64,000 nt of DNA from Bacillota bacterium (GCA_023439125.1 JAEXOU010000014.1:36848-100847); one strand, 5' to 3'; shown: positions 15,399 through 23,900, counted from the first letter of the stretch. Notes: generated by a model from the sequence alone, not told the origin. Program-made: numbers and translations.

Positions 15399-16676
15399 AT
15401 GTTAGATTTAAAATTCGTCAGAGAAAATCCAGAGATTGTAAAACAGAATATTAAGAATAAGTTTCAGGACAAGAAACTTCCTTTAGTAGATGAAGTTATT
15501 GCTCTTGATGCACAGAGTAGAAATGTAAAGCAAGAGGCTGATAGCCTTCGTGCAGATCGTAACAAAATTAGCAAACAAATTGGTGGCTTAATGGCACAAG
15601 GCAAAAAAGAAGAAGCAGAGGCTTTGAAACAACGTGTTACGGAAGAATCTGATCGCCTTGCAGAATTAGAAGTAATAGAAAATGAGTTACAAGAAAAGAT
15701 TACAAACATTATGATGACAATTCCTAATATTATCGATCCAAGTGTTCCAATTGGTAAAGATGATAGTGAGAATGTTGAGATTAAGAAATATGGAGAACCA
15801 GTAGTCCCAGATTTTGATGTACCTTATCATGCTGAAATTATGGAAAGCTTCAACGGATTGGATTTAGATTCTGCTCGTAAAGTTGCAGGTAATGGTTTCT
15901 ATTATTTAATGGGTGATATTGCAAGATTACACTCTGCGGTAATCTCTTATGCAAGAGATTTCATGATTGATCGTGGCTTTACTTATTGTGTACCACCATA
16001 TATGATTCGTAGCAATGTTGTTACTGGTGTTATGAGTTTTGCAGAGATGGATGCAATGATGTATAAGATTGAAGGGGAAGACCTTTATCTAATTGGAACT
16101 TCAGAACACTCCATGATTGGTAAATTCATTGATACAATCAATAAAGAGGAAGATTTACCATACACATTGACAAGTTATTCCCCATGTTTTAGAAAAGAAA
16201 AGGGCGCTCACGGAATTGAAGAACGTGGTGTTTATCGTATCCACCAGTTCGAAAAGCAAGAAATGATCGTTGTATGTAAACCAGAAGATAGCATGATGTG
16301 GTTCGATAAATTATGGCAAAATACAGTAGATTTATTCCGCTCCTTAGATATTCCAGTTCGTACACTAGAATGTTGTTCTGGCGATTTAGCTGATCTTAAA
16401 GTGAAATCTATTGACGTAGAGGCATGGTCTCCAAGACAAAAGAAATATTTTGAGGTTGGTAGCTGCTCTAACTTAGGTGATGCTCAAGCTCGTAGATTAA
16501 AGATTCGTGTAAATGGCGAGAATGGCAAGTATTTTGCTCATACTCTTAACAATACTGTAGTTGCACCACCACGTATGTTAATTGCTTTCTTAGAGAATAA
16601 CTTAAATGCTGATGGTAGTGTTAGCATTCCAAAAGTATTACAACCTTATATGGGTGGTAAGGAATTTATTAAATAA
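15399..16676 (+). CDS. serS: Seryl-tRNA synthetase
   Basis: This 425-residue class II synthetase charges tRNA-Ser with serine. Residues 1-110 form the tRNA-binding coiled coil (MLDLKFVRENPEIVKQNI and the Lys/Glu-rich arm). Class II motif 2 is seen in SPCFRKEKGAHGIEERGVYRIHQF, and motif 3 in the C-terminal NNTVVAPPRMLIAFLEN. The start at 15399 follows AGGAGGAATGCT and fits the family start; an in-frame ATG at 15318 lies in the leader. It is a single gene under T-box control, with a strong terminator. Confidence 0.97.
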   Translation: MLDLKFVRENPEIVKQNIKNKFQDKKLPLVDEVIALDAQSRNVKQEADSLRADRNKISKQIGGLMAQGKKEEAEALKQRVTEESDRLAELEVIENELQEKITNIMMTIPNIIDPSVPIGKDDSENVEIKKYGEPVVPDFDVPYHAEIMESFNGLDLDSARKVAGNGFYYLMGDIARLHSAVISYARDFMIDRGFTYCVPPYMIRSNVVTGVMSFAEMDAMMYKIEGEDLYLIGTSEHSMIGKFIDTINKEEDLPYTLTSYSPCFRKEKGAHGIEERGVYRIHQFEKQEMIVVCKPEDSMMWFDKLWQNTVDLFRSLDIPVRTLECCSGDLADLKVKSIDVEAWSPRQKKYFEVGSCSNLGDAQARRLKIRVNGENGKYFAHTLNNTVVAPPRMLIAFLENNLNADGSVSIPKVLQPYMGGKEFIK

Positions 16677-16695
16677 TATTTGTTGAAATGAGATA

Positions 16696-16745
16696 GATCA
16701 GTCATTAGGCTAGCTAGATAAGCTACTTGATGGCTGATTTTTTTA
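16696..16745 (+). terminator. Intrinsic terminator after serS
   Basis: ATCAGTCAT-TAGGCTAGCT pairs with AAGCTACTTG-ATGGCTGAT and is followed by a run of seven T. Confidence 0.9.
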
Positions 16746-16831
16746 TAATTAATTTTTTAGTACGAGTCATAGAAGCAAATACAAAAAGGTATTAATGATT
16801 TCTAGGAAATATAAATAATTACAAAAAATGG

Positions 16832-16859
16832 TTGACAATCTATTTTTTTGTACTATAAT
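16832..16859 (+). promoter_or_regulatory. Strong promoter of the ABC exporter leader
   Basis: Perfect TTGACA (16832-16837), 16-base T-rich spacer, perfect TATAAT (16854-16859). Transcription should start about 50 bases before the leader peptide. Confidence 0.85.
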
Positions 16860-16918
16860 AAGAAAAATTATATCTAAATTTAAGATACAAATTTGTTTTG
16901 TAAAAAGGAGATCTAAAA

Positions 16919-16972
16919 ATGAATTATAATGTATGTGTGAAAATTCAAGTGATTATGGTGAGACATACCTAA
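16919..16972 (+). CDS. Leader peptide (17 aa) of the ABC exporter operon
   Basis: A 17-codon frame, MNYNVCVKIQVIMVRHT, follows an AAAAGGAG ribosome site at the proper distance and a perfect promoter. It has no run of one amino acid, though four Val and two Ile occur. Codons 4-8 form the 5' arm of a long stem with 17021-17036, so a ribosome on this frame must change the RNA fold. This arrangement is known for inducible antibiotic exporters in Firmicutes (for example bmrB ahead of bmrCD). No function for the peptide itself is implied. Confidence 0.75.
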   Translation: MNYNVCVKIQVIMVRHT

Positions 16973-17073
16973 GTAGCTATTGATGCATAGCTACCTCAGA
17001 TGTCTCTGATTGCTATGCGGTTTCACAGATTACATTCAAAGCCGCTAACTATATTTTGTTAGTGGCTTTTTTT
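16928..17073 (+). promoter_or_regulatory. Ribosome-mediated attenuator with terminator
   Basis: Three competing folds can be drawn. Stem P1 pairs 16928-16942 (AATGTA and TGTGAAA) with 17021-17036 (TTTCACA and TACATT). Inside it lie GAGACAT/ATGTCTC and GTAGCTAT/ATAGCTAC hairpins. The terminator is GCCGCTAAC (17041-17049) with GTTAGTGGC (17058-17066) and seven T. An antiterminator can form between GCGGTTT (17017-17023) and AAAGCCGC (17038-17045) only if P1 is open. A ribosome delayed on the leader peptide would open P1 and allow read-through into the ABC genes at 17107. Confidence 0.72.
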
Positions 17074-17106
17074 ATTTAATCGGATTGTAAACTGAAGGGA
17101 GGAATA

Positions 17107-18096
17107 ATGATGGATTATGCATTGCAAGTAAAAAATCTAAAAAAAACATATGTGGTAAAGGAAAAAGAGAAAGGACTGAAAGGAAGCATAAAGTCTTTCC
17201 TTCATCCAAGATATAAGAGTATTCATGCAGTAGATGATATAAGCTTTTCCGTAAAGCCAGGTGAAATAATTGCTTTCCTTGGACCGAATGGTGCAGGAAA
17301 GAGCACAACGATCAAGATGCTGACTGGCATTTTGTATCCGAATGAAGGAAGTAGTGAAGTTTGGGGGCTTGATCCATCGAAAAAGCGAAAACAGTTAGCT
17401 TACCATATAGGAACCGTATTTGGACAGAAAGAACAGCTTTGGATGCATCTAACTCCTTATGATAATTTTCAATTCTTTGCTGCAGTATATGATATAAAAA
17501 AGGAGGAAGCGAAAGAGAGAATCCAGGAATTAATTCAAGTATTTGAATTAGATGAGTTTATAAATACTCCGGTACGAAACCTGTCGCTCGGTCAACGTAT
17601 TCGCTGTGAAATTGTTGCTTCCTTAATTCATCAACCTGATATTTTATTTTTAGATGAACCAACGATTGGATTAGACCCAGTAGTGAAAGAAAATATACGT
17701 TCGTTAATCAAAAAGATGAATCGTGAATTTCATACGACGGTATTTTTAACAAGTCACGATATTGGCGATATTGAAAAGTTATGCAAACGAATTATAATTG
17801 TAAACCATGGGAAGATTGTTTTGGATGATTCGATGGAAGCAATTAAATATCATTATTTACATAAAAAAATATTAGAAGTTAAGTTAAAAGAAGAGATGGA
17901 ATTAAGCAATATCCAAGGAGTAACGATCATAAAGAGCAAAGGATCTAATTTAAAGCTTGAATTGGATACGAACACAACAACAGTTGGAGATATTATCAGC
18001 TTAATCGATACGAACAACTTAATTGATATGAACATATCCAATATTCCCTTGGAACAAATTATCACCCAGATTTACAAAAGGGGGGATGAGAATTGA
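17107..18096 (+). CDS. ABC-2-type exporter ATP-binding protein
   Basis: This 329-residue ATPase powers the two permeases that follow. Walker A is GPNGAGKSTT (residues ~59-68), the signature is LSLGQRIRCE, Walker B is ILFLDEPTIGLDP, and the switch His is in LTSHDIGD. An N-terminal insert (KEKEKGLKGSIKSFLHPRYKS) and the C-terminal extension ending EQIITQIYKRGDEN place it with the DUF990-type/ABC-2 exporters. Two tandem ATGs follow GGGAGG. It overlaps the next gene by four bases (TTGA) and is controlled by the leader-peptide attenuator. The substrate is unknown; drug or peptide export is plausible. Confidence 0.92.
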   Translation: MMDYALQVKNLKKTYVVKEKEKGLKGSIKSFLHPRYKSIHAVDDISFSVKPGEIIAFLGPNGAGKSTTIKMLTGILYPNEGSSEVWGLDPSKKRKQLAYHIGTVFGQKEQLWMHLTPYDNFQFFAAVYDIKKEEAKERIQELIQVFELDEFINTPVRNLSLGQRIRCEIVASLIHQPDILFLDEPTIGLDPVVKENIRSLIKKMNREFHTTVFLTSHDIGDIEKLCKRIIIVNHGKIVLDDSMEAIKYHYLHKKILEVKLKEEMELSNIQGVTIIKSKGSNLKLELDTNTTTVGDIISLIDTNNLIDMNISNIPLEQIITQIYKRGDEN

Positions 18097-18884
18097 GAAA
18101 ATACTTGTTTATATTCAAAACAACCGTAATGGAAAGCGTACAGTATATTTCAAATACAGTAGTTGGATTTTTTACTTACTTCATTGTTACGTTTGTATTT
18201 TTTCAACTATGGGGATATATCTATTCTGATGGTCAGCATACAATTGCTGGGTATGGTTTGAACCAAATGGTTTGGTATGTAATGCTGACGGAGTTAATGT
18301 GGTTTGTAAACAGGAATGCCACATTGCTTCATCAAATGTCAACTGATATAAGAAGTGGTGGCATTGCCTATGGAATTAATAAACCATATCATTACTTACT
18401 TTATTGCATAGCAAAACATTATGGAGATATTGCAGTACGTTTTTTTATTTACTTAGTTTTTGGAATCGTACTTGGTATGCTGTTTGTTGGTCCAATAGAG
18501 TCATTTCGCTTTTGGCAGGTACCATTTCTTCTAATTACATTCTTTTTAGGATTGACATTGAATGCATTGATTCGAATGACGATTAACATCTGTTCTTTTT
18601 GGATTGAAGATGCAATGCCAATTCAGTGGATTTATGACAAAATAATTATCGTCATTGGTACTATGTTTCCAATTGAAATATTTCCCGTATGGGCTCGTAC
18701 CTTTTTGTACTACTCCCCAATTTTTGTAGTAACCTATGGTCCAGTAAAATTAATCATCGATTTTAGTTTTTCTCTATTTTTTAAGGTATTGATAGCACAG
18801 CTTAGTTATCTAACAGGAATTGCAGTGCTTATGTATGTTATATATCAGAAGGGAGTGAAGCGATTAAATGTTAACGGGGGCTAA
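18093..18884 (+). CDS. ABC-2-type exporter permease 1
   Basis: This 263-residue membrane protein has six hydrophobic segments and the MRKYLFIFKTTVMESVQY start typical of the ABC-2 permeases that pair with the preceding ATPase class. It starts with TTG, whose bases overlap the TGA stop of the ATPase gene, behind AAAAGGGGGGA, so its translation is coupled to the ATPase. It probably forms a heterodimer with the product of 18868-19662. Confidence 0.85.
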   Translation: MRKYLFIFKTTVMESVQYISNTVVGFFTYFIVTFVFFQLWGYIYSDGQHTIAGYGLNQMVWYVMLTELMWFVNRNATLLHQMSTDIRSGGIAYGINKPYHYLLYCIAKHYGDIAVRFFIYLVFGIVLGMLFVGPIESFRFWQVPFLLITFFLGLTLNALIRMTINICSFWIEDAMPIQWIYDKIIIVIGTMFPIEIFPVWARTFLYYSPIFVVTYGPVKLIIDFSFSLFFKVLIAQLSYLTGIAVLMYVIYQKGVKRLNVNGG

Positions 18885-19662
18885 AAATCAACTTAAAGTA
18901 TCCATGCTTTCAGTAAAATATAATATCATGCGTGAGATGACGAATCATGTATCATTTATCATGAATATTACTTTTATGATGCTTAACAATGCAACGTTCA
19001 TAATTCAGTGGATTGTATTATTTTCTCTTAAGTCAGATTTTGGCGGTTATCAGATGAGAGAAGTGATGCTTTTGTGGGCGATCGCTTGTTCCTCTTATGG
19101 AATTGCTCATATTTTATTTTGCAGAGCATTTACGCTTTCAGATGCAATTATGAAAGGACAACTCGATCCATTTTTGGTTCAACCCAAAAATATACTGCTT
19201 TCTCTCCTTTGTTCACAAACCAATACTTCATCAATTGGAGATCTTGCCTATGGAATCGTTGTTGTCCTAATTGTAAAACCAGAGAAAATTTCCATGTATT
19301 TCTTATTTTCAATCTTTAGTGCAGTTGCTTATACAGCATTTGCAGTACTTTTTGGAAGTCTTGCATTTTGGATTGTACGATCAGATGTAATTGCAGACTA
19401 CGTAAATAACTCGTTGATTCATTTTTCTACCTATCCTGCAGATGGAATTTTTAAAGGAATCGCAAAATTAGTATTGTATACAGTTGTACCCGTGCAATTT
19501 GTTTATTATATGCCATTGAGATTAACACTTCACTTTAGTATTGAGGAATTTCTATATATTCTCTTATTTACCGTTGGAATCACATTGTTGTCCATCTTTG
19601 TATTTTACCGAGGATTAAGACGCTATAGTTCCAGTAATCTAATGTGTAGTCGCATAAATTAA
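18868..19662 (+). CDS. ABC-2-type exporter permease 2
   Basis: This 264-residue protein has six predicted TM helices and resembles the previous permease in length and layout. It overlaps the end of the previous gene by 17 bases, which suggests translational coupling. Its end overlaps the convergent methyltransferase gene by 24 bases, and there is no room for a terminator between them. It is the last gene of the attenuator-controlled operon. Confidence 0.85.
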   Translation: MLTGAKNQLKVSMLSVKYNIMREMTNHVSFIMNITFMMLNNATFIIQWIVLFSLKSDFGGYQMREVMLLWAIACSSYGIAHILFCRAFTLSDAIMKGQLDPFLVQPKNILLSLLCSQTNTSSIGDLAYGIVVVLIVKPEKISMYFLFSIFSAVAYTAFAVLFGSLAFWIVRSDVIADYVNNSLIHFSTYPADGIFKGIAKLVLYTVVPVQFVYYMPLRLTLHFSIEEFLYILLFTVGITLLSIFVFYRGLRRYSSSNLMCSRIN

Positions 19663-20220
19663 AAAACAATCACGAGGATTTTGTGAATCAGGATTGACCA
19701 CTATTGATTTAATCAATTGAAAACCTGTTTGGTTTGTCAGAAAATCAATATACTCTTCATCAGGATAGTATAGAATACAGTATGCCTTACGAGGATTATG
19801 CTCTATTGATTTTTGCACATTAGCTATAACCTTTTTAAATATTGGTGGTGAAAATGGATTAAAGAAATAGAATACGGTATCTTCAGGTTGTACTTGGTAA
19901 TCTTGAGCTTTACAAAGGAAAAAATGGATGTCACTCTGCTTTCTTCTTACATACGAGTTAAGATTAACAAGCGCATCTTCATAATAGTTTGGATTAAACT
20001 CAATTCCTTTGGTATGACAAGAAAAGCGATAACTTACATAGAAGTTTAATCTACCTTTTCCACATCCAAAATCGACTAAAGTATCCACTGAGGACAAGAA
20101 AAAATTGTCGAATAGTTTTTCTAACCATTCATATGGAGTGGGTTCATAACGGTGATTATGAAAGGTATCTTTTCCATCTTGTTGTATTCCATTCGTATGA
20201 ATATGAAGTAGCTGATCCAT
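19639..20220 (-). CDS. Class I SAM-dependent methyltransferase
   Basis: This 193-residue protein has the SAM-binding motif I VDFGCGKGRLNFYVS (about residues 43-57), the acidic motif II KGIEFNPNYYEDAL, and FYFFNPFSPPIF in the position of motif IV. The fold suggests a small cytoplasmic methyltransferase; the FNPF motif resembles N-methyltransferases but the substrate is not known. It is monocistronic. AAAGGAAAT lies before its ATG. It converges with the ABC permease gene and overlaps it by 24 bases. Confidence 0.85.
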   Translation of the reverse strand: MDQLLHIHTNGIQQDGKDTFHNHRYEPTPYEWLEKLFDNFFLSSVDTLVDFGCGKGRLNFYVSYRFSCHTKGIEFNPNYYEDALVNLNSYVRRKQSDIHFFLCKAQDYQVQPEDTVFYFFNPFSPPIFKKVIANVQKSIEHNPRKAYCILYYPDEEYIDFLTNQTGFQLIKSIVVNPDSQNPRDCFLIYATTH

Positions 20221-20351
20221 AGATATTTCCTTTCTTTACATAACGTATGTATTAGTTTTCGTACTTACTAGTTATTATATACGAATTTAAAGGGGGAAAC
20301 CATAGAGAACTTTTAAATTTGCATCACGAACTTTTTTCATGAAGTTCCAAG

Positions 20352-20609
20352 TGTCAAAAGTTCTTGTCTAAATTTCATTTGTCATTTTGCACGTAAATAG
20401 ACTTGCTATAAATGGGAGGCCAAACATAATTTAGGAGCATACTGTTATGAAGTCGTCGGTACTTAGGGCCTGTATTCTAGGCCCTTATGTACCGTTACGA
20501 ACTTCATTCAAGCGAAAGCGTGTTGCGTATAAATTATGTTTGGCCTCCCATACTTCTAACATTTCCTTGTGCAAAATGACATCTGTTTCTATCTTAAGAA
20601 CTTTTGACA
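20352..20609. repeat. MITE-like element, full copy D
   Basis: A roughly 258-base near-palindrome without a credible gene. The outer inverted repeats are TGTCAAAAGTTCTT and AAGAACTTTTGACA. Within them are TGTCATTTTGCAC / GTGCAAAATGACA and GGGAGGCCAAACATAATTTA / AATTATGTTTGGCCTCCC. The centre is a strong hairpin, CGGTACTTAGGGCCTG against TAGGCCCTTATGTACCG. Partial copies occur at 3388, 7005, 10880 and 32615. A 68-codon plus-strand frame inside it lies on the palindrome and is not supported as a gene. Confidence 0.85.
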
Positions 20610-20628
20610 TTCGAAACTTAGCAATAGC

Positions 20629-20675
20629 AAAAGCCAGTGAGGTGATCGATTAGCTTGGTAACCTCATTGGCTTTT
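20629..20675. terminator. Bidirectional terminator-like hairpin
   Basis: AAAAGCCAGTGAGGT pairs with ACCTCATTGGCTTTT. It lies downstream of the small minus-strand gene at 20706-20849 and could end its transcript. Confidence 0.7.
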
Positions 20676-20705
20676 GTCCACATAAAAATAAATGTAAGTT
20701 TTAGT

Positions 20706-20849
20706 TTATCTTGTGCTATTATTGGAGTTGTTAGAAGTACTGTTCGAACTTTTACTCGTTGAACTTGTGCTTTCGTTGCTAACTGAATTTTTAGTACTTT
20801 TGTTCGAGGAGTTTTTGTTTTTCATACGATTATCTTTGTTTTTGGCCAT
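20706..20849 (-). CDS. Small Ser/Asn/Lys-rich low-complexity protein (47 aa)
   Basis: A 47-codon minus-strand gene, begun at an ATG behind AGAAGGGAAAT. The product starts MAKNKDNRMKNKNSSNKST and is almost entirely Ser, Asn, Thr and Lys (about 75 percent), with no hydrophobic segment. It should be disordered. It is followed by a good terminator hairpin, which supports a real transcript. I do not recognise a family. Small basic disordered proteins of this size in spore formers can be spore-coat or DNA-associated proteins, but nothing here proves that. Confidence 0.55.
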   Translation of the reverse strand: MAKNKDNRMKNKNSSNKSTKNSVSNESTSSTSKSSNSTSNNSNNSTR

Positions 20850-20988
20850 TTGAGTTATTTCCCTTCTAAGTAATAGAATATACTACATTTACTATTATGG
20901 AACACTATTTTACTAATTATTCGAAAAAGAATAGAATAATTTTGTAGAATGAGCTATAATATGGTAAATACTTTACGGGAGGGTACTA

Positions 20989-21996
20989 ATGGTTGATTCA
21001 AAATGTTGGGATTGGGAAACAGAGAAAGATAACTTATGGTTAACTCCGTGTGAGGAGAGCTATTATTTTTGTGAGAAATGGCAACATGAAGGACGGCGTT
21101 CAGTACTTGATTTAGGATGTGGTTTAGGAAGACATTCTATATTATTTGCAAAAAAAGGTTTTAAGGTAACATCGGTTGATTTATCAGAATACAGCATACA
21201 GCATCTTAGGGAATGGGAAGAAAGAGAGCATGTTTTTATTCGCTCTAAAGTCTGTGATATGAAGCAGCTTCCTTTTGCCGATAACGCGTTTGACTGTATT
21301 TTTTCATATCACGTAATCTCACATACGGACTCCGAAGGAATCTGTCTTATACTAGATGAGATTAAAAGGGTATTAAAGCCAGGTGGAGAGGTATATCTTA
21401 CGTTGGGCTCCAAAGATTCGTGGGCTTTTAAGGAGGCTAATTTTCCTAAAGTAGACGAAAATACTGTAATTAAAACGAATGCAATAACGGAGAAAGAGAT
21501 ACCGCATTTTTATGTTGATTTAGATGGTTTACTGGAATTATTTAAAGATTTTAAGATTGAAAGAATTCGCCATATTGATGATTGTTATCACAAAGGACAA
21601 ATTCAGCATACGATGAATTATTACATAACAGCAACTTATGATAAAGTGGCAAAACAACTAGACTATTCTGAAATTATTGGTAAAAAGGTGAAGGGTAGAA
21701 TTGATCGTCCACTCGGTAGTATACATCCTCGATTTTCTCGTCTTCACTATCCAATTAATTATGGATATGTGGATGGAGTTATGGCTGCAGATGGAGCAGA
21801 ACAGGATGTATATTTACTTGGAGTTAATGAACCTCTTGATACTTATGAGGGAGTTGTCATCGCTGTTTTACATCGTTATAATGATATTGAAGATAAGTGG
21901 ATTGTTGCACCAGAAGGTGTTAACTTTACGGATGAAGAGATTATGACTCAGATTTATTTTCAAGAGCGATATTTCGATGTTGAGCTATTCCGTTAA
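20989..21996 (+). CDS. SAM methyltransferase fused to inorganic pyrophosphatase-like domain
   Basis: This 335-residue protein has two parts. Residues ~1-220 are a class I methyltransferase: motif I VLDLGCGLGRHSILFA, VDLSEYSI, and the post-motif RVLKPGGEVYLTLGS. Residues ~228-335 match the short Firmicute inorganic-pyrophosphatase-like domain, with IIGKKVKGRIDRPLGSIHP, YPINYGYVDG, GAEQDVYLLGVNEPL and KWIVAPEGVNFTDEEI. The second domain normally exists as a separate small protein. Continuity of the frame over more than 1 kb argues against a sequencing artefact. A TATAAT lies at 20955. The biological role of the fusion is unknown. Confidence 0.87.
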   Translation: MVDSKCWDWETEKDNLWLTPCEESYYFCEKWQHEGRRSVLDLGCGLGRHSILFAKKGFKVTSVDLSEYSIQHLREWEEREHVFIRSKVCDMKQLPFADNAFDCIFSYHVISHTDSEGICLILDEIKRVLKPGGEVYLTLGSKDSWAFKEANFPKVDENTVIKTNAITEKEIPHFYVDLDGLLELFKDFKIERIRHIDDCYHKGQIQHTMNYYITATYDKVAKQLDYSEIIGKKVKGRIDRPLGSIHPRFSRLHYPINYGYVDGVMAADGAEQDVYLLGVNEPLDTYEGVVIAVLHRYNDIEDKWIVAPEGVNFTDEEIMTQIYFQERYFDVELFR

Positions 21997-22067
21997 ATGT
22001 CGAAAAAGTATACAAACTTACAAAAGAGAAGGAATATCAATGGCATGACAAGATAAATGGAGGATTT

Positions 22068-22919
22068 ATGATACATGAAATAGCGCCACACAAACTAGAT
22101 ACAGAATTTAGGGTGGTTAAGGCAAATCGTAATGATATCGTAATGATTTTTAACGATAGACAAGTATTATTGGTGGAAAGAGAAGGGGTATTACGACTTC
22201 CTATCTTATCTGAATTATATTATCAAGCGACCGAATTACAAAATAATTTAGAGTATTTATTTGCAATTGATGACCAAGGAATCTTTCTTTATGTAGGTGA
22301 TAATAATGAGTTGGACGGTAGGATAAGTGATAATGTATTTCAATGGAATGAAATAGATATTTTTCGTAGTTTTCCATTACAATATGAGGCATTTGCTGGA
22401 ATAACAGCAAGTCAATTGTATCGTTGGAAGCAGAATAATACATACTGTGGTCGTTGCCAGACTAAGCTCTTAACAAGTAAGACAGAACGAGCTTTGTGCT
22501 GTCCAGTCTGTCATACAGCAATTTACCCCAAAATTTCACCAGCAGTAATCGTTGCGATTACGGATGGAAGTCGCTTGTTAATGACGAAATATGCACATAG
22601 TCATTATAAAAAATATGCACTAGTAGCTGGTTATGTTGAAATTGGAGAGAGTTTTGAGGAAGCAGTGCAACGAGAAGTAATGGAGGAAGTAGGGTTAAGA
22701 GTAAAAAATATTCAATATTATAAAAGTTCACCTTGGGCATTTTCCGATTCTATTATGATTGGTTTTTTTGCTGAACTAGATGGAGACGATACAATCACAT
22801 TGCAAGAAAGTGAACTTAGTGAGGCTATGTGGTTTGATTACGACCAAATACCTGAAAATCCAAGCAAATTAAGTATTTCGCAAGAATTAGTGGACTGTAT
22901 TCGTGCGCGAAAAAAATAA
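22068..22919 (+). CDS. nudC: NAD(+)/NADH pyrophosphatase (NudC-type Nudix hydrolase)
   Basis: This 283-residue enzyme hydrolyses NADH or NAD+ to NMN(H) and AMP, and in some bacteria removes NAD caps from RNA. It has a zinc ribbon (CGRCQ ... CCPVC, residues ~127-150) between the N-terminal domain and the Nudix domain. The Nudix box GYVEIGESFEEAVQ-REVMEEVGL contains all metal-binding Glu residues. The SPWAFSDSIMIGF segment after it is the NudC signature region. GGAGG lies before its ATG. Confidence 0.93.
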   Translation: MIHEIAPHKLDTEFRVVKANRNDIVMIFNDRQVLLVEREGVLRLPILSELYYQATELQNNLEYLFAIDDQGIFLYVGDNNELDGRISDNVFQWNEIDIFRSFPLQYEAFAGITASQLYRWKQNNTYCGRCQTKLLTSKTERALCCPVCHTAIYPKISPAVIVAITDGSRLLMTKYAHSHYKKYALVAGYVEIGESFEEAVQREVMEEVGLRVKNIQYYKSSPWAFSDSIMIGFFAELDGDDTITLQESELSEAMWFDYDQIPENPSKLSISQELVDCIRARKK

Positions 22920-23015
22920 AAGATAAAATAGTGGAAAAAAATACTATAAAATGCTATAAAAATGTAGTATAATTGAAGTTGGAAAGACTATATAATACAG
23001 AAGGGAGATTTTTGC

Positions 23016-23900
23016 ATGTTTTGTCGAAGTTTCGGTAATTATCTGCTAGGTAAAAAAATTATTACAGAGCAGCAGTTAGAAGAAATTCTAGAATATCGTA
23101 AAAATAACCGAGTGAAATTGGGATTAATTGCAGTTGAACAAAAACTGCTAACGCCTGCGAAAGCAGATGAGGTAAATCGTTTACAGATGAAAATGGATAA
23201 ACGATTTGGAGATATCGCAGTGGAGAAGGGATATCTAAAAGAAAGTGATGTATCAAAGTTATTGAGTCTACAAGGAAATCCTTATTTAATGTTTGTTCAG
23301 GCAGCAAATGAGAATAGTATTTTGTCGAAAGAAAAAATAGATGCTTGTTTGCTAAACTTCCAAAAAGAAAATGAGCTTTCAGATGCTGTCATGGAAGATC
23401 TTAAAAATGGGGATGTTGACCAAGTAGTTAAGTCTATTGTCAAGGTTGAGGAACCATATAATATATTGATTACATTAGCACTTAAGAATATTATTAGATT
23501 TGCTAGTTCTGATCTTTCCGTTGGAGCATTGACTAAGGTAAAAGAAGTAAAGGCAAATCACATTGCGTTACAAGCTATAGAAGGTGATTTTACAACATTA
23601 ATGGCATTTGTATGTGATGATAATGAATTACTTGAAATAGCATCTCCTTTTGCAAAAGAGAATTTTGCTAATGTTGATGCAGATGCATTAGATGCGATTT
23701 GTGAATTCATTAATTGTACGAATGGTTTGTTTGCAAGTAAATTGAGCCAAGATAATGTAGAATTGGACATGTTACCACCACAGTTTTTTGAAACATCGAC
23801 TTTATATACGGAGAATGAGTTCTATGTACTTCCAATTCAAGTTAGTGGTCAATGGGTGAAACTAGTATTATCCGTGAAAGCACCTTGGAGTATAAAGTAA
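23016..23900 (+). CDS. CheX-like protein with T2SSE/MshEN-like N-terminal domain
   Basis: This 294-residue protein starts with two helical repeats, IITEQQLEEILEYRK and YLKESDVSKLLSL, that resemble the N-terminal domain of type II secretion ATPases (a c-di-GMP-binding fold in MshE). The C-terminal half (~160-294) resembles CheX/CheC-type CheY-phosphate phosphatases in its pattern (LSVGALTKVKEV and DALDAICEFINCTNGLFAS). The stand-alone CheY gene 21 bases downstream supports the phosphatase reading. An EAL protein elsewhere in the window gives a possible c-di-GMP link; that is speculation. Confidence 0.7.
   Translation: MFCRSFGNYLLGKKIITEQQLEEILEYRKNNRVKLGLIAVEQKLLTPAKADEVNRLQMKMDKRFGDIAVEKGYLKESDVSKLLSLQGNPYLMFVQAANENSILSKEKIDACLLNFQKENELSDAVMEDLKNGDVDQVVKSIVKVEEPYNILITLALKNIIRFASSDLSVGALTKVKEVKANHIALQAIEGDFTTLMAFVCDDNELLEIASPFAKENFANVDADALDAICEFINCTNGLFASKLSQDNVELDMLPPQFFETSTLYTENEFYVLPIQVSGQWVKLVLSVKAPWSIK

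Noticed and set aside
20447..20653. 68-codon plus-strand frame
   Set aside because: It runs through the palindromic MITE-like element, starts without a proper ribosome site and its sequence is dictated by the repeat.
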